A stretch of 64,000 nt of DNA from Stentor roeselii (GCA_006503475.1 RSEH01000010.1:186001-250000), one strand, 5' to 3'; counted from the stretch's first letter, positions 19,913-29,929 are shown. Numbers and translations are program-made. The notes: a model not told the origin generated them from the letters alone.

Positions 19913-20374
19913 ATGATCAGTCAACGGCTGTCTTCCAGAAAGACTGACAAAAAACCTGCGAATTTTTTCTATGCGATTTGCAAAAGTCTTAAAAATTTCA
20001 ATAGTCAGAAGCAGGGTGGTTTGAAAGACTTTTGTGTCAATGGGTCTAATTTAAATGATGTGAAAAAATCACGAAATTCAAAACTAGAAGACAAAAAATT
20101 GAAAGAAAGAGGAAAAGTCCTGAAGAGTAAAAAAAAGAAATATGGAGGCCGGGCTTACCCAAAGCTTAACCTTCTAAACCTACCGAGCAGTAAAACCGAC
20201 TTGGCCTACATTTCAAGCAGCATTGAAAGAAGTCTCAGTTCATGCAGAACAAAGTCACCAGTTGTCAGATATCACGATTTTCCCAGTCCCAACCAAATCT
20301 TCCAAGTCCCATTATCACTTCGAGTCCAAGGCCTTTCAAATCAGCGATTTTTAAGAAGTTTGACTCCATGTTGA
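19913..20374 (+). CDS. Basic protein, unknown
   Basis: 153 residues, rich in Lys, Arg and Ser with a K-S-K-K-K-K-Y core. No membrane segment, signal peptide or known domain is visible. The start follows AATAAAT directly and lies only 11 bp after the importin-alpha stop; the stop is 18 bp before the next gene. Position, codon use and clean flanks support a real gene. Function cannot be assigned. Confidence 0.6.
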   Translation: MISQRLSSRKTDKKPANFFYAICKSLKNFNSQKQGGLKDFCVNGSNLNDVKKSRNSKLEDKKLKERGKVLKSKKKKYGGRAYPKLNLLNLPSSKTDLAYISSSIERSLSSCRTKSPVVRYHDFPSPNQIFQVPLSLRVQGLSNQRFLRSLTPC

Positions 20375-20392
20375 CCTTATAAATAATTTTTA

Positions 20393-21385
20393 ATGTTTTT
20401 GCTTCTCCAGATTTTCACTTTAAGCCAATCTTCGACCTGCTCGCCTTACAAATGCGCTCCAGCTGACTATAAAATGCCGAGTTCATATTGCGCAGTTTCT
20501 TATAATCGAACTTTTTTCTTATCTCCTTGCAATTCGAATCAATTCTGTGATATTGACAGTGGAAAATGTAAAGATTCTCAGGTTAAACCTACACTTCTTG
20601 CTTACCCTGGAGAAAAGTGCTTGAAAGACCTGGACTGTGTTTTTCATATTTGCGCGAATAAGACTTGCAAAGGGTTGGGTGTTGATAAAACTTGCATTTC
20701 GCATGAACAGTGCGATCCGGGACTTCGATGTCATGAAGATCGTTGTCAGAAACAACTGGATTTGACTGCATCTGGGTGTTATAGTGAATTTGATTGTATC
20801 AACTCGGCTGGGTGTAATCACCCGGTGAATAGTCTTATTGGAACTTGCACGGCGTATTTTTCTGTTCCTATTGGACAGATTGTTAGTGATTGTATTGCTG
20901 GAACTAGCTATTTGTGTAAAAGTGCGGAATGTGAACCGACTTCTTTACTTGGGAATTATGGGAAATGTAAGGTACCTACAGCTAGTCTAAAAAATGTACC
21001 CGTGGCTTGTTCGGACTCGAGTGAGTGCTTTGGGAGTGACGGTGTAAAAAAAGTAGCAAGTATGTGCATCTGTGGTTATAACCCAACAGGTAGCAGTTAC
21101 TGTCAAGTCTTCAAAGGTGACTTACCAGGCCTCGAGTTTTTCTCCACATTGCAAAGATCTCTAATCGCAAGTCTAGGAGTCTGCAACACAATCCGTCGTT
21201 TTTCAGAAGACTGTCTCCGTTCAATCAACAAATATTCAGAAGTCCTTCGAGCGACTTGGAACTTTTACTTTTATCCAGAGATCCAAAACAACGACCGTTG
21301 CGTTCAAGAGATGATAACCTTCGAGGCATACGAAGTAGACGATTTTTCAGTTTACATATCAATATTCCTACTTATTTTATATTAA
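20393..21385 (+). CDS. Secreted cysteine-rich surface protein, likely GPI-anchored
   Basis: 330 residues. A signal peptide opens the protein (MFLLLQIFTLSQSS) and a hydrophobic stretch ends it (V-Y-I-S-I-F-L-L-I-L-Y), the arrangement of GPI-anchored proteins. About 30 cysteines occur in short C-x2-6-C patterns such as G-E-K-C-L-K-D-L-D-C and C-D-P-G-L-R-C. Such cysteine-rich ectodomains are common on ciliate surfaces and in secretory granules. No exact family is recognised. The stop is 5 bp from that of the convergent gene at 21391. Confidence 0.75.
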   Translation: MFLLLQIFTLSQSSTCSPYKCAPADYKMPSSYCAVSYNRTFFLSPCNSNQFCDIDSGKCKDSQVKPTLLAYPGEKCLKDLDCVFHICANKTCKGLGVDKTCISHEQCDPGLRCHEDRCQKQLDLTASGCYSEFDCINSAGCNHPVNSLIGTCTAYFSVPIGQIVSDCIAGTSYLCKSAECEPTSLLGNYGKCKVPTASLKNVPVACSDSSECFGSDGVKKVASMCICGYNPTGSSYCQVFKGDLPGLEFFSTLQRSLIASLGVCNTIRRFSEDCLRSINKYSEVLRATWNFYFYPEIQNNDRCVQEMITFEAYEVDDFSVYISIFLLILY

Positions 21386-21390
21386 AATAT

Positions 21391-21750
21391 CTACTTCTTC
21401 GAGTACAAAATCTTATTTTTGAAGAAACTTTCAGTATAAGTCACCATCTCGTCCTTTTTCTTGAAGAAGTACTTATCAGGTGAAGGACTATCAGCGACTT
21501 TGAAGTGATTCGGATATTGTCTCCTCATTTCACTGCGAGCAAGAAGAGTTTCAAGTCGATATCCAGGGTTAAGTCGCATTGTGAGTCTTGGAGATATTTC
21601 ATGCCAGTTCTTTTCATTCGTCGCTTCTCTTACAGGCGAGGTGAAGGCCAAGCTGCTATGAAGACGGTCTTGGACTTTTCCATTCAAATGTTCTGTCACT
21701 CCTCGTCTTCTCAACATGATCGGAATCTTAAACGACGCTGGAGGGTCCAT
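21391..21750 (-). CDS. Small basic protein, unknown
   Basis: 119 residues from the ATG at 21750, which follows TTTATAAG; the frame continues upstream only to a TTG. Arg- and Pro-rich, with S-P-x-x-D-K-Y-F-F-K-K-K near the C-terminus. No domain or membrane segment is visible. It might be a cytoskeletal or axonemal protein, but only composition suggests this. It sits between a convergent gene (5 bp) and the RFC1 stop (19 bp upstream of its start). Confidence 0.55.
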   Translation of the reverse strand: MDPPASFKIPIMLRRRGVTEHLNGKVQDRLHSSLAFTSPVREATNEKNWHEISPRLTMRLNPGYRLETLLARSEMRRQYPNHFKVADSPSPDKYFFKKKDEMVTYTESFFKNKILYSKK

Positions 21751-21769
21751 CTTATAAACCAATAAACAA

Positions 21770-24040
21770 CTAATTATTTTTTTTTTTACTCAGAATAATC
21801 GCTTTTGCCTTCACTTCTATTTCAGGTTCTTCTTCACTTTCTTCAATTTCACTTATATCTTGGAACTCGGGGTCAAATTTTTCTTTTAAATTTCCTTCTT
21901 TTTTTGATCCTTTCACTTTTTCAATGCTGCTGGAAAAGTGCTTGTTGAAGGCTAATGTTAGGTTTTTTTTTGATGAGGATGATAATGACTTGAAATCTTC
22001 ATCGTTTAAGGAAAGACCGATGATGTTTTCTTTGAATGTCTCAGGGTCGAGATTTAGAGAATTAAGAGTTTCAGCTGCTTCGTAGAAGTCTTGTTGTTCA
22101 AGAAGCGATGTGACAAGTTTCTGAATAAGTGGAACATATTCATTTACTATCTCTAAAACAGCACAATTTGTAAAACTTGAGAATTTTATATGAAGTTCTT
22201 TTGCAAGTCTTTCTTTCTTGCGAGTAGTTGAAGATTTCGCATAAAACTCAGGAAACTTGGTGAAAGGAACTAAATTTCTACAAAGTTGAGTAGGATGAAT
22301 GCAAGACTCCTGCAAATAACTTGGAAGAAGGCTCCAGTTGCCATTAGCATAAATTTCTTTTGACATCAAGTCAGCTAAAGCGATGCTATCAGCAGCTTCT
22401 TGCATTTTTCTCAAGTCACTAGAATCAAGAGCATTCAAATAGTTTTCCTGAACAATAAGAGGAATCAAGTCATAATCAATAAAAGCCAAATCAATTCTTT
22501 CCTTATGTGTCAATCTTTTCATTTCTGTCGAGTTAAACAATCGAGAAGCAGCTTCAAAGTTACTGACCATGCAAGTAGTATCTTTTTGAACAGTCTTAAA
22601 TCGATTCTTAGCCTGCATATAAGTCATTTCTCCATAATTTCTACTCCACATATCAAAAGCTGTTAAAACTTGACGAATATCATTTCCAGTAGTTTCAACA
22701 AAGAATTCAACAGCATTAGGCTCGACCTGAATTCCTTCATTTCTCAAAATTTGAACCATTCTTCGAGTGACTTGCAATTTATTAGGCTTAGAAAATCGAA
22801 TGTCATAACAATAGTTAATCAGCGATTTTATCTTAGGACTTTGACGGTCATTACAAATGCAGATGATGGGATTTCGTGTGGACTTGATGACTTGAATCAA
22901 GGCGGCGACGCCGCCTCTATCGCCAGCTGACATTCCATCAACTTCATCCATGATGATCAAGTTTTTGACGATGTCGCCTTGCATGGTGAGTGAATGACTG
23001 ACACTTGAGGCACTTACCAGGTCCTGTATTTGTTTTTTTGATCGAATGTCACTCGCGTTCATTTCCATTACTTTAAAGCCGCTTTCCAGAGATAACAGTC
23101 GACAAGCGGTGGTCTTTCCGATGCCTGGAGGACCTGAGATCAAAGCTGCTCGAGCTTTTGAGTTTTCTGTACTTTTTGGCTTTGGACCTTTGGAAGATGG
23201 GGTTAGAAGTACTTCTTGTTCCCAGGTTTCTAACCAGATTTGAAGCTTTTCGATTGATTGAGAGTTGCCCAGAAGGTCTTGTGAAGAACGTGGACTGTAT
23301 TTTTCCGTCCAGAGGTCGGAGGATCGGGTTGAAGGTGACTGGCTTTGAGGACTGGTGAATTTTTCTGCTTTTGATTTGGGTTTTATGGCTTCTTCACTTT
23401 TTTCTGATTCTTGGTTGTTTTGTGTGCATTCTTCTAAGAGTTTTGTGATTCCTTCCTCGTCTAATATTTTTGTGTTGAGTTCTAAAGCTTTTTTGTATTT
23501 GTTTCCTAGTTTGTAATCACGACCGTCTTCTAGTTTTAGTCCATGGATTAGATAAGAAGTGTTTCTGCTGACATTTCCAGTCACTTTACCCCCCAGTTCC
23601 TTGATCTGGTCTGTAAGGCTTTCGCGGGAAAAGTTGTGAAGAACTCCAGTGATAACGAAGGTTTTTCCTTGAATACCTTTCGATTCTTCTTTGTTCTTTT
23701 TATCTTTCTTTGAGTTTTTTGTGGGTTTTTTTTCTTTTTTCATGTTTTTTTCAGATTCTTCTGGTTTTTGTTCAGTCTTCTTCTCTGGTTTTACCTCGAT
23801 TTTAGGAACTTCCCGCTGTGGACTTTTCGTTTTTCCTGAAATTTTCGACTTTTTAACTGTTTCGACCTTTGGCTCCTCAGGCAAGACTTCAGTATCAGAC
23901 GAGCTGGACTGATCAAAGAACTTTGACTTATTTTTCAGTTGTTTCGAGCCACTCGGTAGTTCCTGAGGTGTTCTTTTCTCATTTTGACTGAGACTGCTTG
24001 AAATTTTTTTAACAGGGGCGAAGTACTTGCTGATCGACAT
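21770..24040 (-). CDS. RFC1: Replication factor C subunit 1
   Basis: 756 residues. It opens M-S-I-S-K-Y-F, the PCNA-binding-like start of RFC1 proteins. After a lysine-rich linker there is a BRCT domain (about 122-205; K-T-F-V-I-T-G, G-G-K-V-T-G). The AAA+ clamp-loader core follows: L-W-T-E-K-Y-S-P, Walker A G-P-P-G-I-G-K-T (303-310), Walker B I-I-M-D-E-V-D (362-368) and a sensor region I-C-I-C-N-D. The C-terminal collar domain ends in an acidic, lysine-containing tail. RFC1 is the large subunit of the PCNA clamp loader in DNA replication. No arginine-finger partner subunits lie in this window. Confidence 0.95.
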   Translation of the reverse strand: MSISKYFAPVKKISSSLSQNEKRTPQELPSGSKQLKNKSKFFDQSSSSDTEVLPEEPKVETVKKSKISGKTKSPQREVPKIEVKPEKKTEQKPEESEKNMKKEKKPTKNSKKDKKNKEESKGIQGKTFVITGVLHNFSRESLTDQIKELGGKVTGNVSRNTSYLIHGLKLEDGRDYKLGNKYKKALELNTKILDEEGITKLLEECTQNNQESEKSEEAIKPKSKAEKFTSPQSQSPSTRSSDLWTEKYSPRSSQDLLGNSQSIEKLQIWLETWEQEVLLTPSSKGPKPKSTENSKARAALISGPPGIGKTTACRLLSLESGFKVMEMNASDIRSKKQIQDLVSASSVSHSLTMQGDIVKNLIIMDEVDGMSAGDRGGVAALIQVIKSTRNPIICICNDRQSPKIKSLINYCYDIRFSKPNKLQVTRRMVQILRNEGIQVEPNAVEFFVETTGNDIRQVLTAFDMWSRNYGEMTYMQAKNRFKTVQKDTTCMVSNFEAASRLFNSTEMKRLTHKERIDLAFIDYDLIPLIVQENYLNALDSSDLRKMQEAADSIALADLMSKEIYANGNWSLLPSYLQESCIHPTQLCRNLVPFTKFPEFYAKSSTTRKKERLAKELHIKFSSFTNCAVLEIVNEYVPLIQKLVTSLLEQQDFYEAAETLNSLNLDPETFKENIIGLSLNDEDFKSLSSSSKKNLTLAFNKHFSSSIEKVKGSKKEGNLKEKFDPEFQDISEIEESEEEPEIEVKAKAIILSKKKNN

Positions 24041-24143
24041 TATTACTGGATACTGAAAAGCCTCAAATTCAAGAAATCTGTTAAAAGTGAAAATTTAAAT
24101 AAGACTCGATTAAAACATTGTGAAAAAGAATAGTCACGTATAA

Positions 24144-24677
24144 ATGTCGCGAAAAATTCTTTACATGTCTGAATCGCAGTTCAAAAACAAGGCTCGTGGA
24201 AATGAAAAAGACATCTCTCCTGATAAAAGAGATTTAAATGACGACCTTGACATGTCTGATAAGGATATTCTTCTCATGAAAGAGGCTTTTGATGCTCTTG
24301 ATATTGAAGGGACTGGAGTTGTCAGCAAAGCCACTCTTGAAGCCACTTTAGGACTTTTGAAAGAAGGATGCGAAATCGGAGAAAAGATGCTCAAAGGACT
24401 GACTTCTTTGGAAAAGTTTGACTTTAATGATTTCGTCAAACATATTGATGTTACTAAAGGAAATCCCAGGACAAGGCAGGGTGTTGATAGTATTTTTAAC
24501 TTGATTGGAAATGAAGAAGAAAATATTGATTTTGATTGTCTGAAAAAACTTGTTGTGGAACTTGGAGATACGATGAGTGATGAGGAACTTAGGAATAATA
24601 TGGAAAGACTTGCACCTGGAAAAGGGTTTATTACGAAGGAACAATTTAGGAGATTGATGAGACCTCGAAGGGGATAA
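24144..24677 (+). CDS. Centrin-like EF-hand protein
   Basis: 177 residues with the two-lobed layout of centrin: a polar N-terminal tail, then four EF-hand-like helix pairs. The first loop (D-A-L-D-I-E-G-T-G-V-V-S) is recognisable, but several loops lack the full set of acidic calcium ligands. The C-terminal helix pair reads N-M-E-R-L-A-P-G-K-G-F-I-T-K-E-Q-F. Centrins form contractile fibres and basal-body structures in ciliates; Stentor is known for such myonemes. Low calcium affinity is expected from the degenerate loops. The start follows ACGTATAA. Confidence 0.7.
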   Translation: MSRKILYMSESQFKNKARGNEKDISPDKRDLNDDLDMSDKDILLMKEAFDALDIEGTGVVSKATLEATLGLLKEGCEIGEKMLKGLTSLEKFDFNDFVKHIDVTKGNPRTRQGVDSIFNLIGNEEENIDFDCLKKLVVELGDTMSDEELRNNMERLAPGKGFITKEQFRRLMRPRRG

Positions 24678-25803
24678 TAGTTAGAGATTTTAGGTGTTAG
24701 GGATAGTTTATGGATTTGGAGAGAGTAGTGATTTTATTGGGATTTTTAAGGGTTTAGGTTTGAATATTTAGAGAATGAATTTTAATTGGGGTTTTAGATT
24801 TATTGATTAGTACTTGAGATTTGCTATATGATTAAACCTTTTCATGTTTAATTTTTCGAATTTTTTTCTCTTGAATGTCTTAATCAATGTAGGTAAAATG
24901 TATTTATAATTTTAATTCGATTGGTGTAATTTTAAGATGTTATTATTTTTTGAAGGATTAATTATATGATCCATTGGAATTTTTATTAATCTTTAAACAA
25001 TAGATTTCTAAAGCATCATTTCTTTGGATTGATATCCCTATATATTCAAAACCATATCATTTTATGAATAATCTTTAATCAATCGATTTTAAAGCATCAT
25101 TCTTTGGATAGAAATCCCCATATATTCAAACCATATGATGTTTCTTTATTGATTATTTGTTCATTAATTGTTTACTCATTGATTTTTTGATAACTTTCCT
25201 TAAGTAGATTGAAGTGATGAACTACCAGAAATAGTTGAATATATAAATTATATCGAAATTTCCATTTCTAAACTTTATATAGACTCACTGCTATTCAAAG
25301 AAACTTCATTAATAATTTATAATGATTTGAGAGAGTTCTTTTACTCACAGAATAAATCCTCAAGAAAATTTCTCAATTAAATAACTAGTAGGTTTTAAAA
25401 TTTTCGTTTTTTAATTATCAGAATTGAAAATCTATTTTGGAAGATTATCAGATTTTGATTGGTAATCTTTAGATATAAGATAGTGACTAGTATCTATACT
25501 ATAGACATTATAAATACTTCAAATTTTTATAGGGACAAGTTAAATTTAGAGAGATTCTTAATAAAATAATATTTTGTCATATGGTATAATTATCATAAAT
25601 CAGTTTTAAACCTCTGATTCTTACACTTGATTATTATCATTATAGATGAAACGATATGCTTTTATATAATTGATATAAATTTTGGCTTTATGATAAATCA
25701 TATTCTTGCACAAACATCATAATTTTCCTACTAGCAAAACATATCTCATTAAAAATTTTGAAATCGGGGATATTATTAAAACTAATTAAAAGATGTTTAT
25801 TAG
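24678..25803. other. 1.1 kb AT-rich intergenic stretch
   Basis: This lies between the centrin-like gene and the sugar-transporter stop. It has no supported reading frame. An imperfect tandem repeat of about 70 bp lies at 24988-25139. Confidence 0.5.
24988..25139. repeat. Imperfect direct repeat, two copies of about 70 bp
   Basis: Copies at 24988-25060 and 25070-25139 share AATCTTTAA, TTTAAAGCATCAT or a close form, CTTTGGAT, and a CATATATTCAAA-CCATAT ending. They differ by scattered substitutions and small indels, so the duplication is not recent. It lies in non-coding DNA. Confidence 0.8.
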
Positions 25804-27234
25804 TTACTTCTCAATATTATGATTATTTCCTAAACTTTGATTTTCACTAATTCCGTTTTTATCAATGTTGAAATCAATTTCGAATTTAATTTTTGATTTT
25901 TCACTAGTTTCGATTGTATCAAATTTTATATAAATTGCAGCAAAGAGCATACACAATCCAAAGAAGTAAAAAATATAATAAATATCAATAAGTGTGAGAG
26001 CAATAGGGAAGACATAATTAATAACTATGTTTGCAAGGTAATTAGAAGAAATTGATAAAGAAATAGCTCTTTCAGTTTGAATTTCGCTAACATAGCTCCA
26101 TAAGGTTGCAGACAGGCCGAAGTTAAACAAAATGATATAAATTATCAAAAGAGCTGCTAGTAGGTAATGCAATTGACTTGCAAACTGAGACACTAATCCC
26201 ATTATCACAAGAACCACACAAATTAAAGAATGCCCATACAATAAAGAAGTTTTTCTTCCCACATATTTCAGAATAACTATTGTGAATATGCTAGATAGTA
26301 GATATGTCAGGCCAATTGAAACATTAAAAATCCTTGCTTCTAGTACACTCAATCCAATTTCTTTATATATCAAAAACGAGTAAAAGATTACTGCATTGAT
26401 TCCTGAAAATTGCTGAAAAACTGCCAGTATAACCCCAATTCTCAGCATTTTCGATTTTGACTTATCACAAATCAGACCTTTGAAAGATGTCTCATCTCTG
26501 GATTGCATAATTTCATAAGCAGAAGTTCTAAACATTTCTTCATCAGGAATATCATTTTCATTAACAATAGTCAACAACACGAGTTTGTATTTATCATAGT
26601 CTTGAGACCTTAAATAGTAAAGTGGAGTATCAAGTTTCACCCAAAGCCAAAAAAAGCAAGCTTGATAAACAGCAGCAATTGCCGGAACCATAAACATGAA
26701 CTTCCAAAGATCGTTCGAGGACTGAGAAAAATCTTCAATTGGAAGGAAAAATGAAAAAGAAAATGCAAGAGTTAATCCAATTGAGAGCATGATAGACATC
26801 AGGGGGCCAATAATTCCCATTAAGTATCCAGGTGTCATTTCTGAGATATAAATAGGAGATATTGCTAAACACATTCCACATGCGACTCCGCAGATGAATC
26901 TTCCTATTCCAAATACAGCGGTTATGGGGAATACTGACATTACTGATCCTACAACAGTCAAAGCGTCAAGAATCAGAACTGTTTTTAGTCTTCCTAGAGT
27001 ATTGCTTAGGTAAGCAGTAAACATTGAGCCGAAAAATGCTCCTAGTGGAATAAAAGTACTAAAAAGGCCTACGTAGAATTTCTTTTCACTGGATGACCAG
27101 CTCATCGAGTGAGAGACGTTGTCTTGGCTTGTGTTGAAGACTCCGATTGTGTAACCAAATATAGAATTTGAAATCGCTATGTGAACTCCGTTCCAAAATA
27201 CACGTCGGAAAGATTTGGTTTTTTTGCTAATCAT
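25804..27234 (-). CDS. Sugar porter family MFS transporter
   Basis: 476 residues with about 12 membrane helices. Sugar-porter features: N-T-L-G-R-L-K-T after helix 2, G-R-F-I-C-G-V-A-C-G-M helix 4, the I-S-E-M-T-P motif, and Q-Q-F-S-G-I-N-A-V-I-F-Y-S in helix 7, which lines the hexose pathway. The last 45 residues are a charged cytosolic tail. Hexose or polyol transport is expected; the exact substrate is unknown. The first ten codons and the leader are duplicated upstream in a perfect 70 bp tandem repeat (27204-27343). Confidence 0.9.
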   Translation of the reverse strand: MISKKTKSFRRVFWNGVHIAISNSIFGYTIGVFNTSQDNVSHSMSWSSSEKKFYVGLFSTFIPLGAFFGSMFTAYLSNTLGRLKTVLILDALTVVGSVMSVFPITAVFGIGRFICGVACGMCLAISPIYISEMTPGYLMGIIGPLMSIMLSIGLTLAFSFSFFLPIEDFSQSSNDLWKFMFMVPAIAAVYQACFFWLWVKLDTPLYYLRSQDYDKYKLVLLTIVNENDIPDEEMFRTSAYEIMQSRDETSFKGLICDKSKSKMLRIGVILAVFQQFSGINAVIFYSFLIYKEIGLSVLEARIFNVSIGLTYLLSSIFTIVILKYVGRKTSLLYGHSLICVVLVIMGLVSQFASQLHYLLAALLIIYIILFNFGLSATLWSYVSEIQTERAISLSISSNYLANIVINYVFPIALTLIDIYYIFYFFGLCMLFAAIYIKFDTIETSEKSKIKFEIDFNIDKNGISENQSLGNNHNIEK

Positions 27235-27343
27235 CTTTAATTATAATATATTTTGGTTTAGAACTAATCGAAAGTCGGAAAGATTTGGTTTTTTTGCTAA
27301 TCATCTTTAATTATAATATATTTTGGTTTAGAACTAATCGAAA
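27204..27343. repeat. Perfect 70 bp tandem duplication over a start codon
   Basis: Units at 27204-27273 and 27274-27343 are identical. The unit holds the first 31 nt of the sugar-transporter coding sequence, its ATG, and about 39 bp of leader and promoter. The upstream copy therefore supplies a second ATG (27304-27302). Its frame of 25 codons ends in a TAG overlapping the true start, so it would act as an upstream open reading frame. Confidence 0.95.
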
Positions 27344-27697
27344 ATTTGGTTTTTCCATTTCTATTATAATTTGAGTATTCTAGATCATGCTATATATTAT
27401 AACATTCTTCAAAAGATTTAGTTAGAGATTGGTTTGCTATTTTGTTATAAGTTCTTTTAATTTTTCATTATAATTCTTTGTTTTTATGTTAAATGATTTT
27501 AGAGAATTATCCTAAAGATAAAGAAAAAATTACCTAATAGTGTAAGAATTTGATACTTGTCATATGAATATTTTTCGATAATTTATTATATTTTAGATTA
27601 AAGCTATGGATAATGGATAAAGTATATGTGATAAATTGGAATCTAATCAAACATTTTTATTAAAATCATCTAAGAAAAACTACCTCTAATCCTCAAA
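27344..27697. other. AT-rich gap upstream of the sugar transporter
   Basis: About 350 bp between the duplicated promoter unit and the anoctamin stop codon. No gene, repeat or RNA was recognised. Confidence 0.4.
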
Positions 27698-29899
27698 TTA
27701 ATAACTAAAATCCTCAACTGCAAGCCAAAACGGTTCATTTCCTTTAGAGGTACTACACTCAGCCTTCTTCTTCTCCTCTACTATTCCCTTGAGTAACTTT
27801 TCCTTGACTACCCTATCTCCCCAAATTTTTCCATCCTTTACAATTTCAGGAACATCAGGAATGAAAACATTAATCAAGTACATTCCAAAAATAATAGCAT
27901 GCTCAAGTATAAGAAATCCATAAATATTCAAATAATGGTCATGCATCACGTTCATAGTAAAGAAAATGATTCCTGAATTAGTGAAAACCCCAGCATAAGC
28001 AACAGTAACAATTATCGACCTCCAAACTCCAATATCAGAAGCCCGATTGGGATTAGGTCTTCTTGTAAGATTCGAGAGTTTCCAAGCATCAACCCGAATT
28101 TCCAGCAAAATTTCAATAAAAGCCAAAGTAGCAACCAGCGGTAGAGAAGCTCCAAAAAGTGCGACATATCCAAACTGAATAACCATTTCCATATAATCAT
28201 CAAGTGGGGACTCATAAACTTCAAGTTTGGACTCCTGCTCGACTTGGTACATGAAGGCTCTAAGAGTTTTATCAGTTTCCAAGGCTTTCTCGATTTTTTT
28301 CTCCTCTGCACGAATTTTTCTCTTAATTTTAAAATAAGGCATTCCAAGTTCAACAGCATTCATGACTAAATTAGTTAAAATAATCATTGTGAGTTGAAGT
28401 GAAAGGTGTTCTAAGCAGTTATTTTTGCACAACTTTTCATTTGAAAAGAAAGAAATGTAAAGAAGAGATGAGTAAGAATTCACAAACTTGAATAAAAATA
28501 GCTTTAAAGCGAGATGGTCGTTATAAAGGTTTTCAGTTTCATGATTTTCCCAATCATTTAAGACATTCGCGACTTTTCCATATATCATGTTCATTATTTT
28601 TATCTGAAAGGCATTTAAAAGACCTGGAACCATTTTAAGGTAAAGTTCATCCCCTCCTGAATTCAACATAATAGCTCTCAGTGCTAAAACAGACCAAACC
28701 GCAGCAATAACACAAACAATCAACACTAAAATAAACGAATAACTAAAAATCACTCGAAATATGCGCCCAATGCCTCCTTTTTCAATAACTTTCATTTTCC
28801 CAGTGACTTCATCTCTTTTATAAACCCCTTTAAACTCAGCTCTTTGATTTTCAATTTCCTCGAATCCCAAAGTTCCCCATTTCCAAGCCAACAACTTTTC
28901 TTTCCTTCCCCAGAACTGGTCGAAAGCCGAAGCCCAAAACATGAGAAAAACAGCGAAAAAGATAACAAATCCACTTTTCACTGAAGAGTCTTCATCCAGG
29001 AATAAAAAAGAAATTTCTACAATCAAACCCAGGACAGCAGCGAAAAACATGAACTGACAGTAAGTCCCGATCCAAGCGAAGTAAAATGCGATTTTTTCTG
29101 AGTAATAAGTTCTGATTTCGTCTAAAGGTTGATCTGTGAATATTTTTCCTATTCTTGCCCAGGTGAATTGCAGGTATTTTAAAGGGATTGGCTGATGTAC
29201 ACAGTAATCTCCAAGCATCACTCCGAAGTTTTGAAGAGAGGACAGGTCAAAAACTTTATCGATTTCTTGGATTACTAGACGGGACTTGTCTGAGTATAAA
29301 AAATGGGAATCGTGGTTGTTATCTATTAGTTCTTTTCCATTTTCATCATATCTTTTAAAGAGGTTTTGATTTTTTAAATCTTTTTTGTTTAGTAATGGAT
29401 AAGGTCCGTAAGGAGGGTTTTTTTTGAATTTATTTTTTTTTAATTCTTCTGATCCGTACTTCTGGCGAAATTGCAACAGGTAATTATGATGTTCTGCTAC
29501 AGTTTTTACCCATTCTTCACTAGCGTAGATCTTCAAAAAAATCTCATCCCTATCACGTGAAATAAGCAAAGTGCATATCAAACAGAGTTTTTCTCTCAAA
29601 ACATACAACACAGAGCTCAATACATCTTTAATGAATTCTCTCTTATAAATACCCTGCTCGTTTTCCTGTGGATCACTGAAGTCCTTCAACCATGAGATTT
29701 TCTCCAGACAATCTTGAAAAACAACTTCTTTATTTTCTTTATCTTTCTTAGAAGTCTTGAAAATCCTGTAAAATTTCTCCTGTGCATCTTTAACATCGAT
29801 ATTTTTCTCAAATTCTTTCTGATTTGCCTTGTCAAATGGGTTAGGAAACATCAGAACATAAACAAGAGTTGGTTCAGGTGCTTTGCCAGCCTTCGCCAT
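27698..29899 (-). CDS. Anoctamin/TMEM16 family membrane protein
   Basis: 733 residues. A cytosolic N-terminal domain of about 270 residues leads into roughly ten helices. Family markers: Y-F-A-W-I-G-T-Y in the first helix, L-N-D-W-E-N-H-E-T, F-K-F-V-N-S-Y-S-S-L-L-Y-I, and D-D-Y-M-E-M-V-I-Q-F-G-Y-V. E-I-L-L-E-I-R-V-D-A-W-K supplies acidic residues of the calcium site. TMEM16 proteins are calcium-activated lipid scramblases or chloride channels; which applies here cannot be read from sequence. The next upstream gene on this strand ends 30 bp before its start. Confidence 0.9.
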   Translation of the reverse strand: MAKAGKAPEPTLVYVLMFPNPFDKANQKEFEKNIDVKDAQEKFYRIFKTSKKDKENKEVVFQDCLEKISWLKDFSDPQENEQGIYKREFIKDVLSSVLYVLREKLCLICTLLISRDRDEIFLKIYASEEWVKTVAEHHNYLLQFRQKYGSEELKKNKFKKNPPYGPYPLLNKKDLKNQNLFKRYDENGKELIDNNHDSHFLYSDKSRLVIQEIDKVFDLSSLQNFGVMLGDYCVHQPIPLKYLQFTWARIGKIFTDQPLDEIRTYYSEKIAFYFAWIGTYCQFMFFAAVLGLIVEISFLFLDEDSSVKSGFVIFFAVFLMFWASAFDQFWGRKEKLLAWKWGTLGFEEIENQRAEFKGVYKRDEVTGKMKVIEKGGIGRIFRVIFSYSFILVLIVCVIAAVWSVLALRAIMLNSGGDELYLKMVPGLLNAFQIKIMNMIYGKVANVLNDWENHETENLYNDHLALKLFLFKFVNSYSSLLYISFFSNEKLCKNNCLEHLSLQLTMIILTNLVMNAVELGMPYFKIKRKIRAEEKKIEKALETDKTLRAFMYQVEQESKLEVYESPLDDYMEMVIQFGYVALFGASLPLVATLAFIEILLEIRVDAWKLSNLTRRPNPNRASDIGVWRSIIVTVAYAGVFTNSGIIFFTMNVMHDHYLNIYGFLILEHAIIFGMYLINVFIPDVPEIVKDGKIWGDRVVKEKLLKGIVEEKKKAECSTSKGNEPFWLAVEDFSY

Positions 29900-29929
29900 A
29901 ATTATAGCAATGGTTTTAATTATCCATGG

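Noticed and set aside
14528-21385. A functional operon
   Set aside because: The encoded proteins act in unrelated pathways and each start has its own AT-rich leader; tight packing explains the spacing unless long-read RNA shows otherwise.
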